Below, one piece after another: positions 42,076-51,915 of a stretch of DNA of 64,000 bases. Each line of letters starts with the position of its first letter. Position 1 is the first letter of the stretch. Location: positions 124,001 through 188,000 of the forward strand of contig JBFLKU010000011.1 of the NCBI GenBank assembly GCA_040883315.1. Direction: 5' to 3'. The stretch is from JAFGUF01 sp040883315. GTDB lineage: Bacteria; Bacillota; Clostridia; Christensenellales; UMGS416. Below the pieces are notes generated by a model. The model made no database searches. It was not told the origin of the DNA and saw only the letters and a program-made list of their open reading frames with translations. The position numbers were made by a program, and so were the translations under genes.

Positions 42076-42369
42076 ATGGAGTCACAATCAAACGGAAAAG
42101 CTATTGCATCATTAGTTCTTGGAATTTTATCATGCGTTTTACTTCTTATTAAAAATGGTGCTTTTGTAGGTATCGTGCTAGCAATCGTTGGCATAGTTTT
42201 AGCTGTTAAAGCTAAAAAAGAGATCGAGATGTCTGGCGCAGGCGGAAAAGGCATGGCTACTGCTGGTATGGTATTGTCAATAATAGCATTAGCACTATGT
42301 GCATTAGCAATAATTTGTATCGTTGCTGCAATAGGTTTGCTAGCCTCAAGTGCGGCAGCTTTTCAATAA
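42076..42369 (+). CDS. DUF4190-type small membrane protein
   Basis: 97 aa, GGAGG 8 nt upstream. Two or three hydrophobic helices with the pattern NGKAIASLVLGILSCVL, VGIVLAIVGIVLAVKAKKEI and KGMATAGMVLSIIALALC, as in DUF4190 proteins. Function unknown. Monocistronic, with its own terminator. Confidence 0.78.
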   Translation: MESQSNGKAIASLVLGILSCVLLLIKNGAFVGIVLAIVGIVLAVKAKKEIEMSGAGGKGMATAGMVLSIIALALCALAIICIVAAIGLLASSAAAFQ

Positions 42370-42397
42370 TAGCTATCACACAACATTAAACCAAAAG

Positions 42398-42431
42398 ATG
42401 TGCAGACTACTACAGTACTGCACATTTTTTA
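42398..42431 (+). terminator. intrinsic terminator
   Basis: ATGTGCAG (42398-42405) pairs with CTGCACAT (42418-42425), followed by a T-run. Ends the DUF4190 gene. Confidence 0.85.
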
Positions 42432-42465
42432 TTTGTTATTTTCAATATAAACAAAAGGATTTTTT

Positions 42466-43269
42466 ATGACAAAGTTATTAGAAAAAATGAACTTCCATAT
42501 TCATTTTCAAAATATTAATATTACGCCCTATTTTTTATTTGTTTCTTTGGGCCTTGTAGTCGGATGCTTAATTTTTGTTTTTCATAATAAAGAGCTGAAG
42601 AAATATAGAAATGATCTGTTCTACTGTTTTTTATATACGTTTGTAGGCATCATAATCGGTGCAAAGCTGCTTTATATTCTCTCTGTACTCAAATATCTGA
42701 TACAGAATCCTAATCTTTGGTTTTATATTTTGGATGGCGGCTTAGTTTTTTACGGAGGTGTCATCGGCGGCATCATTGGTGCACTGCTATACATCAGAAC
42801 ATATAAAATGCCGCTGATGGATTTTCTGGATAATGCCGCACTAGCTATTCCAATTGGACACGCAATTGGAAGACTTGGCTGTTTGTTTGGCGGATGCTGC
42901 TACGGCAAGCCAACCAACTCTATTTTTGGCATCATCTATCCCGAAAGCAACTTGATGGCTCCATCATCTATCCGCATTCATCCTGTGCAGCTTTACGAAA
43001 GCATTGCCAATCTACTAATATTTTTTACTATACTTATTATTTCAAGAAAATATAAAACCAAAGGTATGCTTGGGGGAATGTATTTCATGCTCTATGGTGT
43101 GGCACGATTCACACTTGAATTTTTAAGAGCAGATTTCAGAGGAAATGTATGGTTTCTGTCTACATCACAGTTTATCAGTATTTTTATGATACTATTAGGA
43201 ATGATTTTATTTATAGGAAAATACAATGACAAACTAGAAAAATGCCTTGAAAAAAAGACCGATAAATAA
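42466..43269 (+). CDS. lgt: prolipoprotein diacylglyceryl transferase
   Basis: 267 aa, multi-helix membrane enzyme. GGLVFYGGVIGG, the Lgt signature around HAIGRLGCLFGGCCYGKPT and the HPVQLYES motif are all present. It transfers diacylglycerol from phosphatidylglycerol to the lipobox cysteine of prolipoproteins, such as the LCP-type lipoprotein encoded 3 kb downstream. AAAGGA precedes the ATG. Confidence 0.95.
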   Translation: MTKLLEKMNFHIHFQNINITPYFLFVSLGLVVGCLIFVFHNKELKKYRNDLFYCFLYTFVGIIIGAKLLYILSVLKYLIQNPNLWFYILDGGLVFYGGVIGGIIGALLYIRTYKMPLMDFLDNAALAIPIGHAIGRLGCLFGGCCYGKPTNSIFGIIYPESNLMAPSSIRIHPVQLYESIANLLIFFTILIISRKYKTKGMLGGMYFMLYGVARFTLEFLRADFRGNVWFLSTSQFISIFMILLGMILFIGKYNDKLEKCLEKKTDK

Positions 43270-43513
43270 ATTGTTATTATTGCTAGAAAGTATATATTTT
43301 ACATGCTCATTAGAATAGAAAATCGTAAATTTACACCCTTGCAATATAGCCCTCTATAATGTATAATCAACATGTGGTAAAAGAATTATATCATCTATTC
43401 TATATGTGGTATATTTTTTTGCTAAATATTAATTTGATATACTACAACCCTCAATACACCCAAACGCCGTACCGTCCTCAAAGGGCGGTTTCGGTTATAT
43501 ATAGGTAATTTTT

Positions 43514-44245
43514 ATGTCTCAATATGAAAAAAGATTTTACCGAGATTTACACAGAAACTCTAATTTAACATCATATCAAATAGCCATTCAAGAGAGCGAC
43601 CTATATATCGCCTCAACAAATCCATCTATGGAAACTGCAAAGAAGGCATTACTAGAAGCCAGAGAGAACATACAAAGCTATATCGCCATACATCCGGATT
43701 TTCTCTCCTCTCTTTCGCCTATTTCTCTAGAAAGCCAAAATGCACCGGTGTGCTGGATGCTAGATGCTTCTTCACAATGTTCTGTTGGTCCTATGGCTGC
43801 TGTGGCTGGTGCCGTCAGCAGGTATGTAGGTGAAGCACTGCTAAAAGAGAACGATGAAGTGATTGTAGAAAACGGCGGCGACATATTTATATCCTCTAAT
43901 TCCGCAAAGAAAATATTAATTTATGCCGGAGATTCTCCAATATCTATGAAAATGGCTATTGAAATTCCTGCTGGTATTTTTGGTGTATGCACATCTGCAG
44001 GAAAGGTGGGGCCTTCCCTATCTTTTGGCAATGCAGACGCCGCTATAGTTTTGTCAAAAAACTGTGCCTTGGCAGACGCCGCAGCCACGCTTTTGGGCAA
44101 CTATATACAGAGTGATCAAAATCTAAAAGAATCCATAGAAAAAATAATGAAAATTTCTGGGGTTTTAGGTGCAGTAGGAATATGCGGCGAAAAAATTGCC
44201 GCCGCAGGACAGATAAAGCTGGTTCCTGCGCAGTCATTTTTTTAG
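43514..44245 (+). CDS. UPF0280 family (ApbE-like) protein
   Basis: 243 aa. YEKRFYRDLHRNSNLTSYQI at the N-terminus, GPMAAVAGAVSRYVGEALL (about 95-113) and ENGGDIFI match UPF0280, related to flavin transferase ApbE. Biochemical role unsettled. A short hairpin (ACCGTCC/GGGCGGT, about 43470-43490) lies in the leader, meaning unclear. Confidence 0.85.
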   Translation: MSQYEKRFYRDLHRNSNLTSYQIAIQESDLYIASTNPSMETAKKALLEARENIQSYIAIHPDFLSSLSPISLESQNAPVCWMLDASSQCSVGPMAAVAGAVSRYVGEALLKENDEVIVENGGDIFISSNSAKKILIYAGDSPISMKMAIEIPAGIFGVCTSAGKVGPSLSFGNADAAIVLSKNCALADAAATLLGNYIQSDQNLKESIEKIMKISGVLGAVGICGEKIAAAGQIKLVPAQSFF

Positions 44246-44379
44246 GTCTTTTACTCAAGTTTGTAGCTAATGTAAGCTAATTGTGAACATATTTATGCCA
44301 TATATCTACTTAACACAAATTAAACAAATTTATGATAAAATGACCTAGTTCATTATTATTTTATTTGGAGGACTTATTC

Positions 44380-45771
44380 ATGGATCAAGGCTGGAGCGTC
44401 GTTTTACAAATTATATTATTAGGTGTAATGCTAGGCATAGCAATCGTCATTAAACTGAATGTTAAATTCCTGCAAAAGCATCTAATACCAACTTCAATGA
44501 TAGCTGGTTTTTTGGGCTTAGCACTTAATATCTTAGGTGAAAATGTTTTTAACGTAACCATATTCGACAGAGTCTTTTTAAGCAAAGTCATCTATCATTT
44601 AATGGGAATTGGCTTCATTTCTATGGCATTAAAAGAGAGAAAGAAAAAACAGAGCAAAGCCATTTTCAACACAGGATTCGCAATTATTAATACATATGCA
44701 TGGCAGGGAATCATTGGTTTTGCAATATCACTGATTTTAGCAAAAACAATATTTCCTGATTTATTCCCGCTCACAGGCATGCTGCTGCCTTTGTCATTTG
44801 CACAAGGCCCAGGTCAGGCTAATAACATAGGAATGATTTGGGAAGAATATGGATTCACAAATGGCGGAAATGTAGGTCTCACTTTGGCAACTCTAGGATT
44901 TTTATGGGCGTTCTTAGGTGGAATACCGCTGATTAACTTTCTATCAAAAAGACGCCTACACGAAAAAAACAAGTTCGACGCCAGAAAAGTAGAAGTGGCA
45001 TCAATTGACAGCGAATCACAAGTATCGCATACAATAACAGTTCCAAAATCTATATATGTTGATGATTTTACAGTTCAAATAGCTTTGATAGCTGTAATAT
45101 ATGCCACCACTTATGGGCTTCTTTCTTTGTGTGACTATCTGCTGCCACCGCAAGGCTTTGGCAAAACACTGATGGATCTATTCTGGGGCTTCAACTTCCT
45201 GTTTGGCACTCTGCTAGCCATTCTTGCAAAGAAAGTTCTCAATAAACTAAAAGAGAAAAAAATTATTTCCGTAAACTACGCAGACAATTATCTGCTGCAA
45301 AAGATTTCATCCGGTTCTTTTGATGTGATGATTACAGCCGGTATTGCTGCAATATCTATATCTGTACTTTATGATTATTTAGTACCAATTCTAATTATTT
45401 CCACAGTGGGTGGATTGTTCACAATGATATATACAGTATTCATTGCAAACAAAATATATGACGATGAAATCGTCGAAAACATTGCAGGGCTTTATGGAAT
45501 GTGGACAGGAACAATCACAACAGGTATAGCATTGTTAAGAGAGGTGGATCCGGAAGCTAAGACTTCAGTTGCTGACAATCTAGTTTTAGGCAGCGGATTT
45601 GCTGCAGCATTTGCGGTACCTATAATGCTAATACTAAACGTACCGGTCACTGGACTCTTGCAAAACAAGCCTTGGATGTATGGGCTGACTTTTGTATTAC
45701 TATTAGTATATTCTGCCATCATGATTGGTGCAATGGCATTTATAAATAAAAAATACAAAAATAAAAAGTAG
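44380..45771 (+). CDS. GltS-like sodium/glutamate symporter family protein
   Basis: 463 aa from ATG 44380, 8 nt after GGAGG; an extended frame begins within the ribosome site. About eleven hydrophobic helices in two repeats. The FAQGPGQANNIGMIWEEYG segment in the middle resembles the glycine-rich reentrant region of GltS transporters. Substrate unproven: family members move glutamate with sodium, but this branch may carry another dicarboxylate. Confidence 0.75.
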   Translation: MDQGWSVVLQIILLGVMLGIAIVIKLNVKFLQKHLIPTSMIAGFLGLALNILGENVFNVTIFDRVFLSKVIYHLMGIGFISMALKERKKKQSKAIFNTGFAIINTYAWQGIIGFAISLILAKTIFPDLFPLTGMLLPLSFAQGPGQANNIGMIWEEYGFTNGGNVGLTLATLGFLWAFLGGIPLINFLSKRRLHEKNKFDARKVEVASIDSESQVSHTITVPKSIYVDDFTVQIALIAVIYATTYGLLSLCDYLLPPQGFGKTLMDLFWGFNFLFGTLLAILAKKVLNKLKEKKIISVNYADNYLLQKISSGSFDVMITAGIAAISISVLYDYLVPILIISTVGGLFTMIYTVFIANKIYDDEIVENIAGLYGMWTGTITTGIALLREVDPEAKTSVADNLVLGSGFAAAFAVPIMLILNVPVTGLLQNKPWMYGLTFVLLLVYSAIMIGAMAFINKKYKNKK

Positions 45772-45889
45772 CTAAAGTACATAAAAAATAAATAAGCTTA
45801 TTTGGGTGCTATGAAATATAGCACCTTAATATTTTGAAAAACAAATCTAAAGTGGTATAATATAATAAAGATTTTTAAGGAGAAAAACT

Positions 45890-46204
45890 ATGGCAGCTAT
45901 ACATTTAACAACAGAAAATTTTGAAAAGGAAGTCCTGCAAAGCGACATTCCTGTGTTTGTAGATTTTTGGGCTACATGGTGTGGTCCATGCAGAATGGTA
46001 GCACCATCTGTAGACAAACTAAGTGAAGAACTAGAAGGCAAGGCAAAGATTGCAAAACTAGATGTAGACCAATGCGGAGACATAGCTCAGCAATATGGAG
46101 TGACATCAATACCTACCTTCATTGTATTTAAAAACGGAGAGATAGCAGAAAGAGCTATGGGAGCAATGCCCTATTCAAAGCTAAAGGATTTAATAGGTCT
46201 TTAA
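45890..46204 (+). CDS. trxA: thioredoxin
   Basis: 104 aa. The active site WATWCGPCRM (Cys31 and Cys34) and the cis-proline TSIPTF are intact. Typical cytoplasmic thiol-disulfide reductant. AAGGAG ribosome site. No thioredoxin reductase is adjacent. Confidence 0.95.
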   Translation: MAAIHLTTENFEKEVLQSDIPVFVDFWATWCGPCRMVAPSVDKLSEELEGKAKIAKLDVDQCGDIAQQYGVTSIPTFIVFKNGEIAERAMGAMPYSKLKDLIGL

Positions 46205-46302
46205 GATAAAGATAAACTAGCAGATATTAAAATTTAAGAAAGTATTACATTTTCTTTAATTTTTCTATTGGAAAAACTCCCAAACTATGTTATTATCAAG
46301 AG

Positions 46303-46397
46303 CATAAAAGTTCTTGCAGCGTTATTATTGTGTTTAATTTCATATTTTAATGCAGTACATTTTATGTTCGCAAGAGCTGCAAAGCTCTTCTTTTTTG
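46303..46397 (+). terminator. terminator with a competing upstream pairing
   Basis: AAGAGC-TGCAAA-GCTCTT (46372-46389) followed by CTTTTTTG is an intrinsic terminator. An upstream segment, CTTGCAGC near 46313-46320, can pair with the terminator's 5' half (GCTGCAA), so an attenuator preceding the LCP gene is possible. It may simply end the thioredoxin transcript. Confidence 0.55.
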
Positions 46398-46454
46398 TTA
46401 GAGCTGATAAATTTTATTAACTGAAGAAAATTTTATTTTGGGAAAGGGACTATA

Positions 46455-47573
46455 ATGAACTCAAAAAAATTAATAACTTTGCTTTTAAGCATAGTGATTG
46501 TATCCGTTTTTATATTCACCGGATGTGATAATTCACCAGGTGTACCTACTGCAGCTCCTCAAACCGAGGGAACAGAACCCACACCAGTGCCTACTAAAGA
46601 GCTGGCACAGGCTACACCCACACTTAATCCCGGGGATATTCTAAACAGCTATACTGTAGAAATAGACAAAGATATAATTAATATTCTTTTAATCGGTAAC
46701 GACAGCGATAGTGAAGACGGTGATGGAAACGGAAGAAGCGACACCACAATGGTGCTGCAGATTAATCGTGTAGACAAAACAATGAAATTGATTTCCTTTA
46801 TGCGTGATATGGTATTTGACGTGCCAGGAGTAGGAATAACATCCCTTAATAATGCCAATTATTACGGAGGTCATGCAAAGGTTGCTAAGCTTCTAAAAGA
46901 CGAATTTGATATTTCTATCGATTATTATGCCTCAGTTTCATTTGATGCATTTCAAGCTGTAATGGACGTAATAGGGCAAATTTCAATAGATCAGTCAGTA
47001 AACCAAGTCCCCGATATTTCTGCTGATAAAGCTGCGCAAATGGCAGATGTTACAACGGATATGACTCCTAAACAAGCGTTAGATTATGTTAGAAACAGAC
47101 ATGATTCTATTATTGATGCCGAAACTGGATATACACTATACAGCGATGAGGCACGTAATTATCGCCAAAGAATGTTTATATCATCCGTCTGGGAAAGAGT
47201 TAAATCATTCCCTACATTCACTATCCCAGTAGGCGTATATAGTGCAGTAACATATATAAATACTGATATGGACACAAACACGATGATTACTTTAATAAAG
47301 GAAATGATGGATGCCGACGCCACAATTGAGACTTTAGGTCTGCCGGCACGTAGATCTGCTGAAAAGCCATATTATTCATTGTATGAAGATTTAAATACAG
47401 AAGAGATTCTTTCAAAGACTGAAATAGAAGCGAGATATTCATCTGCTTCAGACAAAGATTCATTTGATTCTTATGAAGACTGGAAGGATGCTCACTATAA
47501 AGTATCACATATAATTGGCTGGAATGTGGGAAGAACCACAGAGGCAATTAAGCAATTTTTAGTAACTAACTAA
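46455..47573 (+). CDS. LytR-CpsA-Psr (LCP) family lipoprotein
   Basis: 372 aa. A signal sequence ending in the lipobox FTGC (Cys24) predicts a lipid-anchored protein; most LCP proteins instead carry an N-terminal transmembrane helix. A Pro/Thr-rich linker follows. The LCP core (about 75-300) has ILLIGNDSD, DTTMVLQIN, SFMRDMVFDVPG and ALDYVRNRHDS with the arginines expected to bind polyprenyl pyrophosphate. LCP enzymes attach wall polymers to peptidoglycan. Confidence 0.87.
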   Translation: MNSKKLITLLLSIVIVSVFIFTGCDNSPGVPTAAPQTEGTEPTPVPTKELAQATPTLNPGDILNSYTVEIDKDIINILLIGNDSDSEDGDGNGRSDTTMVLQINRVDKTMKLISFMRDMVFDVPGVGITSLNNANYYGGHAKVAKLLKDEFDISIDYYASVSFDAFQAVMDVIGQISIDQSVNQVPDISADKAAQMADVTTDMTPKQALDYVRNRHDSIIDAETGYTLYSDEARNYRQRMFISSVWERVKSFPTFTIPVGVYSAVTYINTDMDTNTMITLIKEMMDADATIETLGLPARRSAEKPYYSLYEDLNTEEILSKTEIEARYSSASDKDSFDSYEDWKDAHYKVSHIIGWNVGRTTEAIKQFLVTN

Positions 47574-47602
47574 ATTGATTAAACGACAACCTAGGAGAAA
47601 AA

Positions 47603-48544
47603 ATGACTTCTATAGCAGAAATGAAAAAAGGCTCAGCAGTTGAGGGATTTTATTTAGTCAAATCCGGAAACATTAAAGTCTCATCCAACGGAAAACAATA
47701 CGGCGACTATGATATAGCAGACTCTACAGGCGAAATAAACGGGAAGATTTGGGACATTGCAGACCCCGAAGAATGTCCTGTTACAGGCTCTATAGTAAAG
47801 ATAAAAGGCCTGATTACAGAATGGCAGGGCACATTGCAGCTGCGAATAGATAAATTCCGTGCAGTCACTTCAGAAGATGAATTTGACATAATGAAGATTA
47901 TCCCTAGTGCCCCTGAAAGCCCTGACGATATGCTTAGCGTTATCAAAGAATACGTAAACAAAATACAAAACAATCAAATTAAGCAATTGATTATAAGAGT
48001 ACTAAAAAAATACGCACCGTATTTGAGGCTTCATCCTGCAGCACTAAAAAACCATCATTCTATACGTTCCGGTTTGCTTTATCATACCACTACTATGCTA
48101 AAGCTTGCAGATGGCATTTTGCCTATATATCCATACCTAGATTCAGATTTGGTTTACGCAGGCGTAATACTGCATGATATATGTAAAACAACTGAAATCA
48201 GTGCAAACGAATCCGGCATACCCATCGAATATACTACAGAAGGCCTTTTGGTTGGTCATATTCCGCAGGGTGTAACAGCAATTGCTTTGGCTGCAAATGA
48301 ACTGAACACAGACGAAGAAATCGTTTTTATGCTACAGCATATGATATTATCTCACCACTACGAGCCGGAGTTTGGGTCACCTAGAAGGCCAATGTTCCCA
48401 GAAGCAGAAATACTGCACTATCTAGACATGATAGACACCAGAATGTATGACATGGAAAATGTTTTGGAAAGCCAAGAGCCGGGAACTTTCTCTCAAAATG
48501 TTTGGCTTCTGCACAATAGAAAGCTATATAAAAAGACTTTTTAA
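47603..48544 (+). CDS. yhaM: YhaM-family 3'-5' exoribonuclease
   Basis: 313 aa. An N-terminal OB-fold (about 1-95: VEGFYLVKSGNIKVSSNGKQYGDYDIAD) and a C-terminal HD domain (NHHSIRSGLLYHTTTMLKLAD, then VILHDICKTTE, about 145-215) match the YhaM exonuclease architecture. YhaM trims RNA and single-stranded DNA. AGGAG precedes the ATG. Confidence 0.88.
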   Translation: MTSIAEMKKGSAVEGFYLVKSGNIKVSSNGKQYGDYDIADSTGEINGKIWDIADPEECPVTGSIVKIKGLITEWQGTLQLRIDKFRAVTSEDEFDIMKIIPSAPESPDDMLSVIKEYVNKIQNNQIKQLIIRVLKKYAPYLRLHPAALKNHHSIRSGLLYHTTTMLKLADGILPIYPYLDSDLVYAGVILHDICKTTEISANESGIPIEYTTEGLLVGHIPQGVTAIALAANELNTDEEIVFMLQHMILSHHYEPEFGSPRRPMFPEAEILHYLDMIDTRMYDMENVLESQEPGTFSQNVWLLHNRKLYKKTF

Positions 48545-48560
48545 TTTCTAAATATATATT

Positions 48561-48589
48561 AAAAGCAAGACATATGTCTTGCTTTTTTT
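48561..48589. terminator. bidirectional terminator
   Basis: AAAAGCAAGACATATGTCTTGCTTTT is a perfect inverted repeat between convergent yhaM and the D,D-carboxypeptidase gene, with T-runs on both sides. Confidence 0.9.
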
Positions 48590-48593
48590 CATT

Positions 48594-50147
48594 TTATAAA
48601 TCAAATCTTATCGTTCCGTCGTCTTGCTTTTCTTCCGGCTTCTCGCGTTTTCTCTTTTCTTTTTTGTTTTTCACATAGTATTGCTGATATCTATACCTTC
48701 TCATTAGATTTGATGATATTATCATAACAGCTGCTGCCGAAAGCAAAATCATCCCAACATATAGAAGCCATTTGTTTGTTGCTTTCTCCTCTTCTCCTGG
48801 ACCCGTTGAAGTAGGCTCGATGCTCTCCCGTGGGTCGGCAGTTGGTGTTGCGGTCACCGTGGGCACAGCGTCCACAGAATTTGCTGCTATCAAAAGTGCC
48901 TGATATTGAATCTTTTTTACTCCAGTTCCAGCATCTTCGGAAGAATCTATATAGTCACTATAGTAATGGTCATATTTGTATGTGAATGTAATTATTCCGA
49001 CTTCCTGTCCTTTTTCTATAGGAGCAACAAGTGCGCCTTCATAGTACTGAATATCTACATCAAAATATTCGTCTATATCTTCTCTAACTTGTGCGGCCAT
49101 GTCAATTGCCTCTGTAAGGTAAACCTTTTTCTTTGGGGCAAGCTGCAAAGTAACCTGCGAGCCATTAACCGTAGATGCTGCATTCTCTACATCTTCTACT
49201 ATCTCTTTTTCGCTGAATTCAGCGGCTAAATCAATAGTATCATAGTATGTAAATCCATATTCAAAGAGCGTTATTGAATTTCTCCATTTTCCTAGCTCCG
49301 AGTCTTTTAATACAACGCTTATCAGCGACACCGACCCTTTTTCTGCGGATGACACCAAAGTATGCCCAGCTGGAGATGTAAATCCTGTTTTTATGCCTGT
49401 GGCGTAGTCATATCCCCATGTTCTGTTTCCATTTATCAGCTTGTTTGAATTGTACCATACCAGCCCCTTTTCAGAGTACTTATGTTTGTCAGTATCTGTA
49501 GGGGTATATTTGCCGGTTCCCACTATTTTTGCAAATGAAGGCAGCTTGTTTGCATATCTTGCCAGCTTTGCCATGTCTTCAGCGCACGTAACGTGCCCGC
49601 TCTGGTGAAGCCCGTGAGGATTTTTGAAATGAGTTTTTGTCATTCCCAGCTCTTCGGCCTTGTCATTCATCATCTGTACAAAATTATCATATGTTCCGCC
49701 CACATGAACGGCTATCGCAATAGCCGCATCAGCGCCAGATAGAAGCATTAGTCCATAGAGCAAATCCTCCATATATACAGATTCATTTTTTTGAAATCCG
49801 CAAAGTGAAGCTCCATCTAATCCCATTATTAGCTCTGCCATTGTATTGTCTATGGTTATTATATCCGTTAAATTGCTGTTTTCTATAGCTAGAAGAGCTG
49901 TCATTATTTTTGTTATGGATGCAGGCTCTCTTACACTGTTTGACCTCATGTCAAAAAGTATTCTTCCGGAGTTTGCCTCCACCAGTACAGCGGCTTCACA
50001 GCTATCCACAGCTCTATCCCTCAGAGTTGTGCCGGAAACCCATTCGTCCCATGGTCTTTCAGCCACAGGTGCTGCAAAAGCAATATTTACATTTGAAAGC
50101 AATATCACCAATATCAATATTATTGGTAATATCTTTTTTATCATCAT
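48594..50147 (-). CDS. D-alanyl-D-alanine carboxypeptidase (S11, DacF-like), SGA variant
   Basis: 517 aa. Signal peptide (1-25), penicillin-binding domain with SITK (acylation Ser), then LLSGADAA where the second motif usually reads SxN, then GIKTGFTSPAG (KTG). A C-terminal beta domain, a Thr/Pro-rich linker, one membrane helix and a basic tail follow, an unusual C-terminal anchor. It trims the terminal D-Ala of peptidoglycan stem peptides. Tandem paralogue of the next gene upstream, 14 nt away, so one operon. Confidence 0.9.
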   Translation of the reverse strand: MMIKKILPIILILVILLSNVNIAFAAPVAERPWDEWVSGTTLRDRAVDSCEAAVLVEANSGRILFDMRSNSVREPASITKIMTALLAIENSNLTDIITIDNTMAELIMGLDGASLCGFQKNESVYMEDLLYGLMLLSGADAAIAIAVHVGGTYDNFVQMMNDKAEELGMTKTHFKNPHGLHQSGHVTCAEDMAKLARYANKLPSFAKIVGTGKYTPTDTDKHKYSEKGLVWYNSNKLINGNRTWGYDYATGIKTGFTSPAGHTLVSSAEKGSVSLISVVLKDSELGKWRNSITLFEYGFTYYDTIDLAAEFSEKEIVEDVENAASTVNGSQVTLQLAPKKKVYLTEAIDMAAQVREDIDEYFDVDIQYYEGALVAPIEKGQEVGIITFTYKYDHYYSDYIDSSEDAGTGVKKIQYQALLIAANSVDAVPTVTATPTADPRESIEPTSTGPGEEEKATNKWLLYVGMILLSAAAVMIISSNLMRRYRYQQYYVKNKKEKRKREKPEEKQDDGTIRFDL

Positions 50148-50161
50148 TTCGTATTGTCCCT

Positions 50162-51733
50162 TTAGTATCTTCTTCTGTTGTTTCTAGAGTTGTCTCTTTC
50201 TTCATGCTTGTATCTTGTGTTTGGATCATCTGGATATCTTCTGTTTGCTCCGCCTTTATTTGTTAGCAGAATTATCAGCAATATCACTAGTATCACAAAA
50301 AGCACTCCAATAGCAATCAATGCAATCTGCAATAGATTCAAGTTAGAAATAATTCCGCTCGGGGGCTCTTTTGTCGGCTCTATTGTAACAGAAGGCGTAG
50401 GAGTGGTCGTCACAATTGCTGCGATTGAATTCTCCGCATATAAAGGTGCTGTATATTCAAAATACTGTATTTCGCCTTCACTGGCCTTATATCCTAGGTA
50501 GTCTTCTGAATTATGCGAATATATATATTTGTAGGTAACAGTTCCTACTTCATCCCCTTCATTTATAGGAGCTGTCAATTTTTCTGTGTTATATGCTATT
50601 ACTTCATTAAAGAATCCTTCTTTATCCTGCAGGATACTCTCAATTTTATCCTTTGGCTCTGTTAAATATACTTCCTCGCCTTGCCCAATGTAAACAGATA
50701 GCTGATTCCCTGTTGTGTTCATATCCGCATTTTCAACTGTTGTGGTATATTTATTATTTGCAAAAAGATCAGAAAGCTTTATGGTGTCATAAAAGTCTAT
50801 TGAATAATCGAACAAGGTTATTGAATTTCTCCACTTGTCATCTTTTTCATCTTTCATGACTACAGCTACCATAGACTGATTATTAAACTTTGCAGAAGAT
50901 ACTAAAACACTTTCTGCTACAGTGGTATAACCAGTTTTTATTCCTGTGGCATATGGATAATAGAATGAGTCTCCTTCTGTTATTAATCTATTCGAGTTTG
51001 TAAACTGATATCCTGTTGAAGAGTAAGATGTCTTGTTAGTATCTGCAGGAGTATATCTGACTGTAGAAACTATCGTCTCAAACATAGGATAATTTTCCTT
51101 TGCATACATAGCCAATAGCGCCATGTCTCTAGCACAGGTTTTATGTGATGCATCAGGCAGTCCGTGAGGATTGGCATAGTGTGTATACAGCATTCCAATC
51201 TCTGCTGCTTTCGCATTCATCATATTTATAAATTCATCATATGTTCCGCCTATATGGCATGCAATTACAACAGCGGCATCATTTCCCGATTCCAGCATAA
51301 GCCCATAAAGCAAATCCCTCATCGAGATAATCTCTCCCCTTTTCACTCCGCTTAGTGTGGACTTATCATCTAAATTTCTTATATACTCATACATGGTATC
51401 ATCAACCGTTACCATGTCTGTCAGTTCTCCATATTGAAGTCCTAAAATGCATGTCATTATTTTTGTAGTAGACGCAGGATACATTGAATCATATGCACCC
51501 TTCTTATATATTATTCTGCCTGAATTTATATCCACAACTATTGCTGCATCCGCAGTTTTCAAGGCATTGCTTGAAAGCTGATTTTCTGTATTCACCCAGC
51601 CTGTCCAGTCTCTGGGCTCTCTGATATCTGCATCTTCTGCATATACAGTAAACACAGTAGAGAAGATAAGCACAATTAATATAGTGGATACAATTAATTT
51701 TCTTAGTCGCATTTTATGTGATTTTCCTTTCAT
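50162..51733 (-). CDS. D-alanyl-D-alanine carboxypeptidase (S11, DacF-like)
   Basis: 523 aa. Signal peptide, then the complete S11 triad of motifs: STTK, ESGNDAA (canonical SxN) and GIKTGYTTVAES. C-terminal beta domain, Pro/Thr linker, membrane helix and a hydrophilic Arg-rich tail follow, the same architecture as the downstream paralogue. The start could be ATG 51733 or ATG 51712 (AAAGGA upstream of the latter). First gene of the tandem pair. Confidence 0.92.
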   Translation of the reverse strand: MKGKSHKMRLRKLIVSTILIVLIFSTVFTVYAEDADIREPRDWTGWVNTENQLSSNALKTADAAIVVDINSGRIIYKKGAYDSMYPASTTKIMTCILGLQYGELTDMVTVDDTMYEYIRNLDDKSTLSGVKRGEIISMRDLLYGLMLESGNDAAVVIACHIGGTYDEFINMMNAKAAEIGMLYTHYANPHGLPDASHKTCARDMALLAMYAKENYPMFETIVSTVRYTPADTNKTSYSSTGYQFTNSNRLITEGDSFYYPYATGIKTGYTTVAESVLVSSAKFNNQSMVAVVMKDEKDDKWRNSITLFDYSIDFYDTIKLSDLFANNKYTTTVENADMNTTGNQLSVYIGQGEEVYLTEPKDKIESILQDKEGFFNEVIAYNTEKLTAPINEGDEVGTVTYKYIYSHNSEDYLGYKASEGEIQYFEYTAPLYAENSIAAIVTTTPTPSVTIEPTKEPPSGIISNLNLLQIALIAIGVLFVILVILLIILLTNKGGANRRYPDDPNTRYKHEERDNSRNNRRRY

Positions 51734-51915
51734 AGCTAAGAATTTAATAAACTTTTAAAATTTTCTTAATAATTATAGCATAATACATATGTTTTTGTAA
51801 GCCTTTAGCACATGCTTTTACATTTTATGCATTTTGGTGAGATTATATCACAAATCTTTTTGATTGTTAATCAATTTAGCAATTTTTCCTCTTAAATAGA
51901 GCAAATTTCATGATA

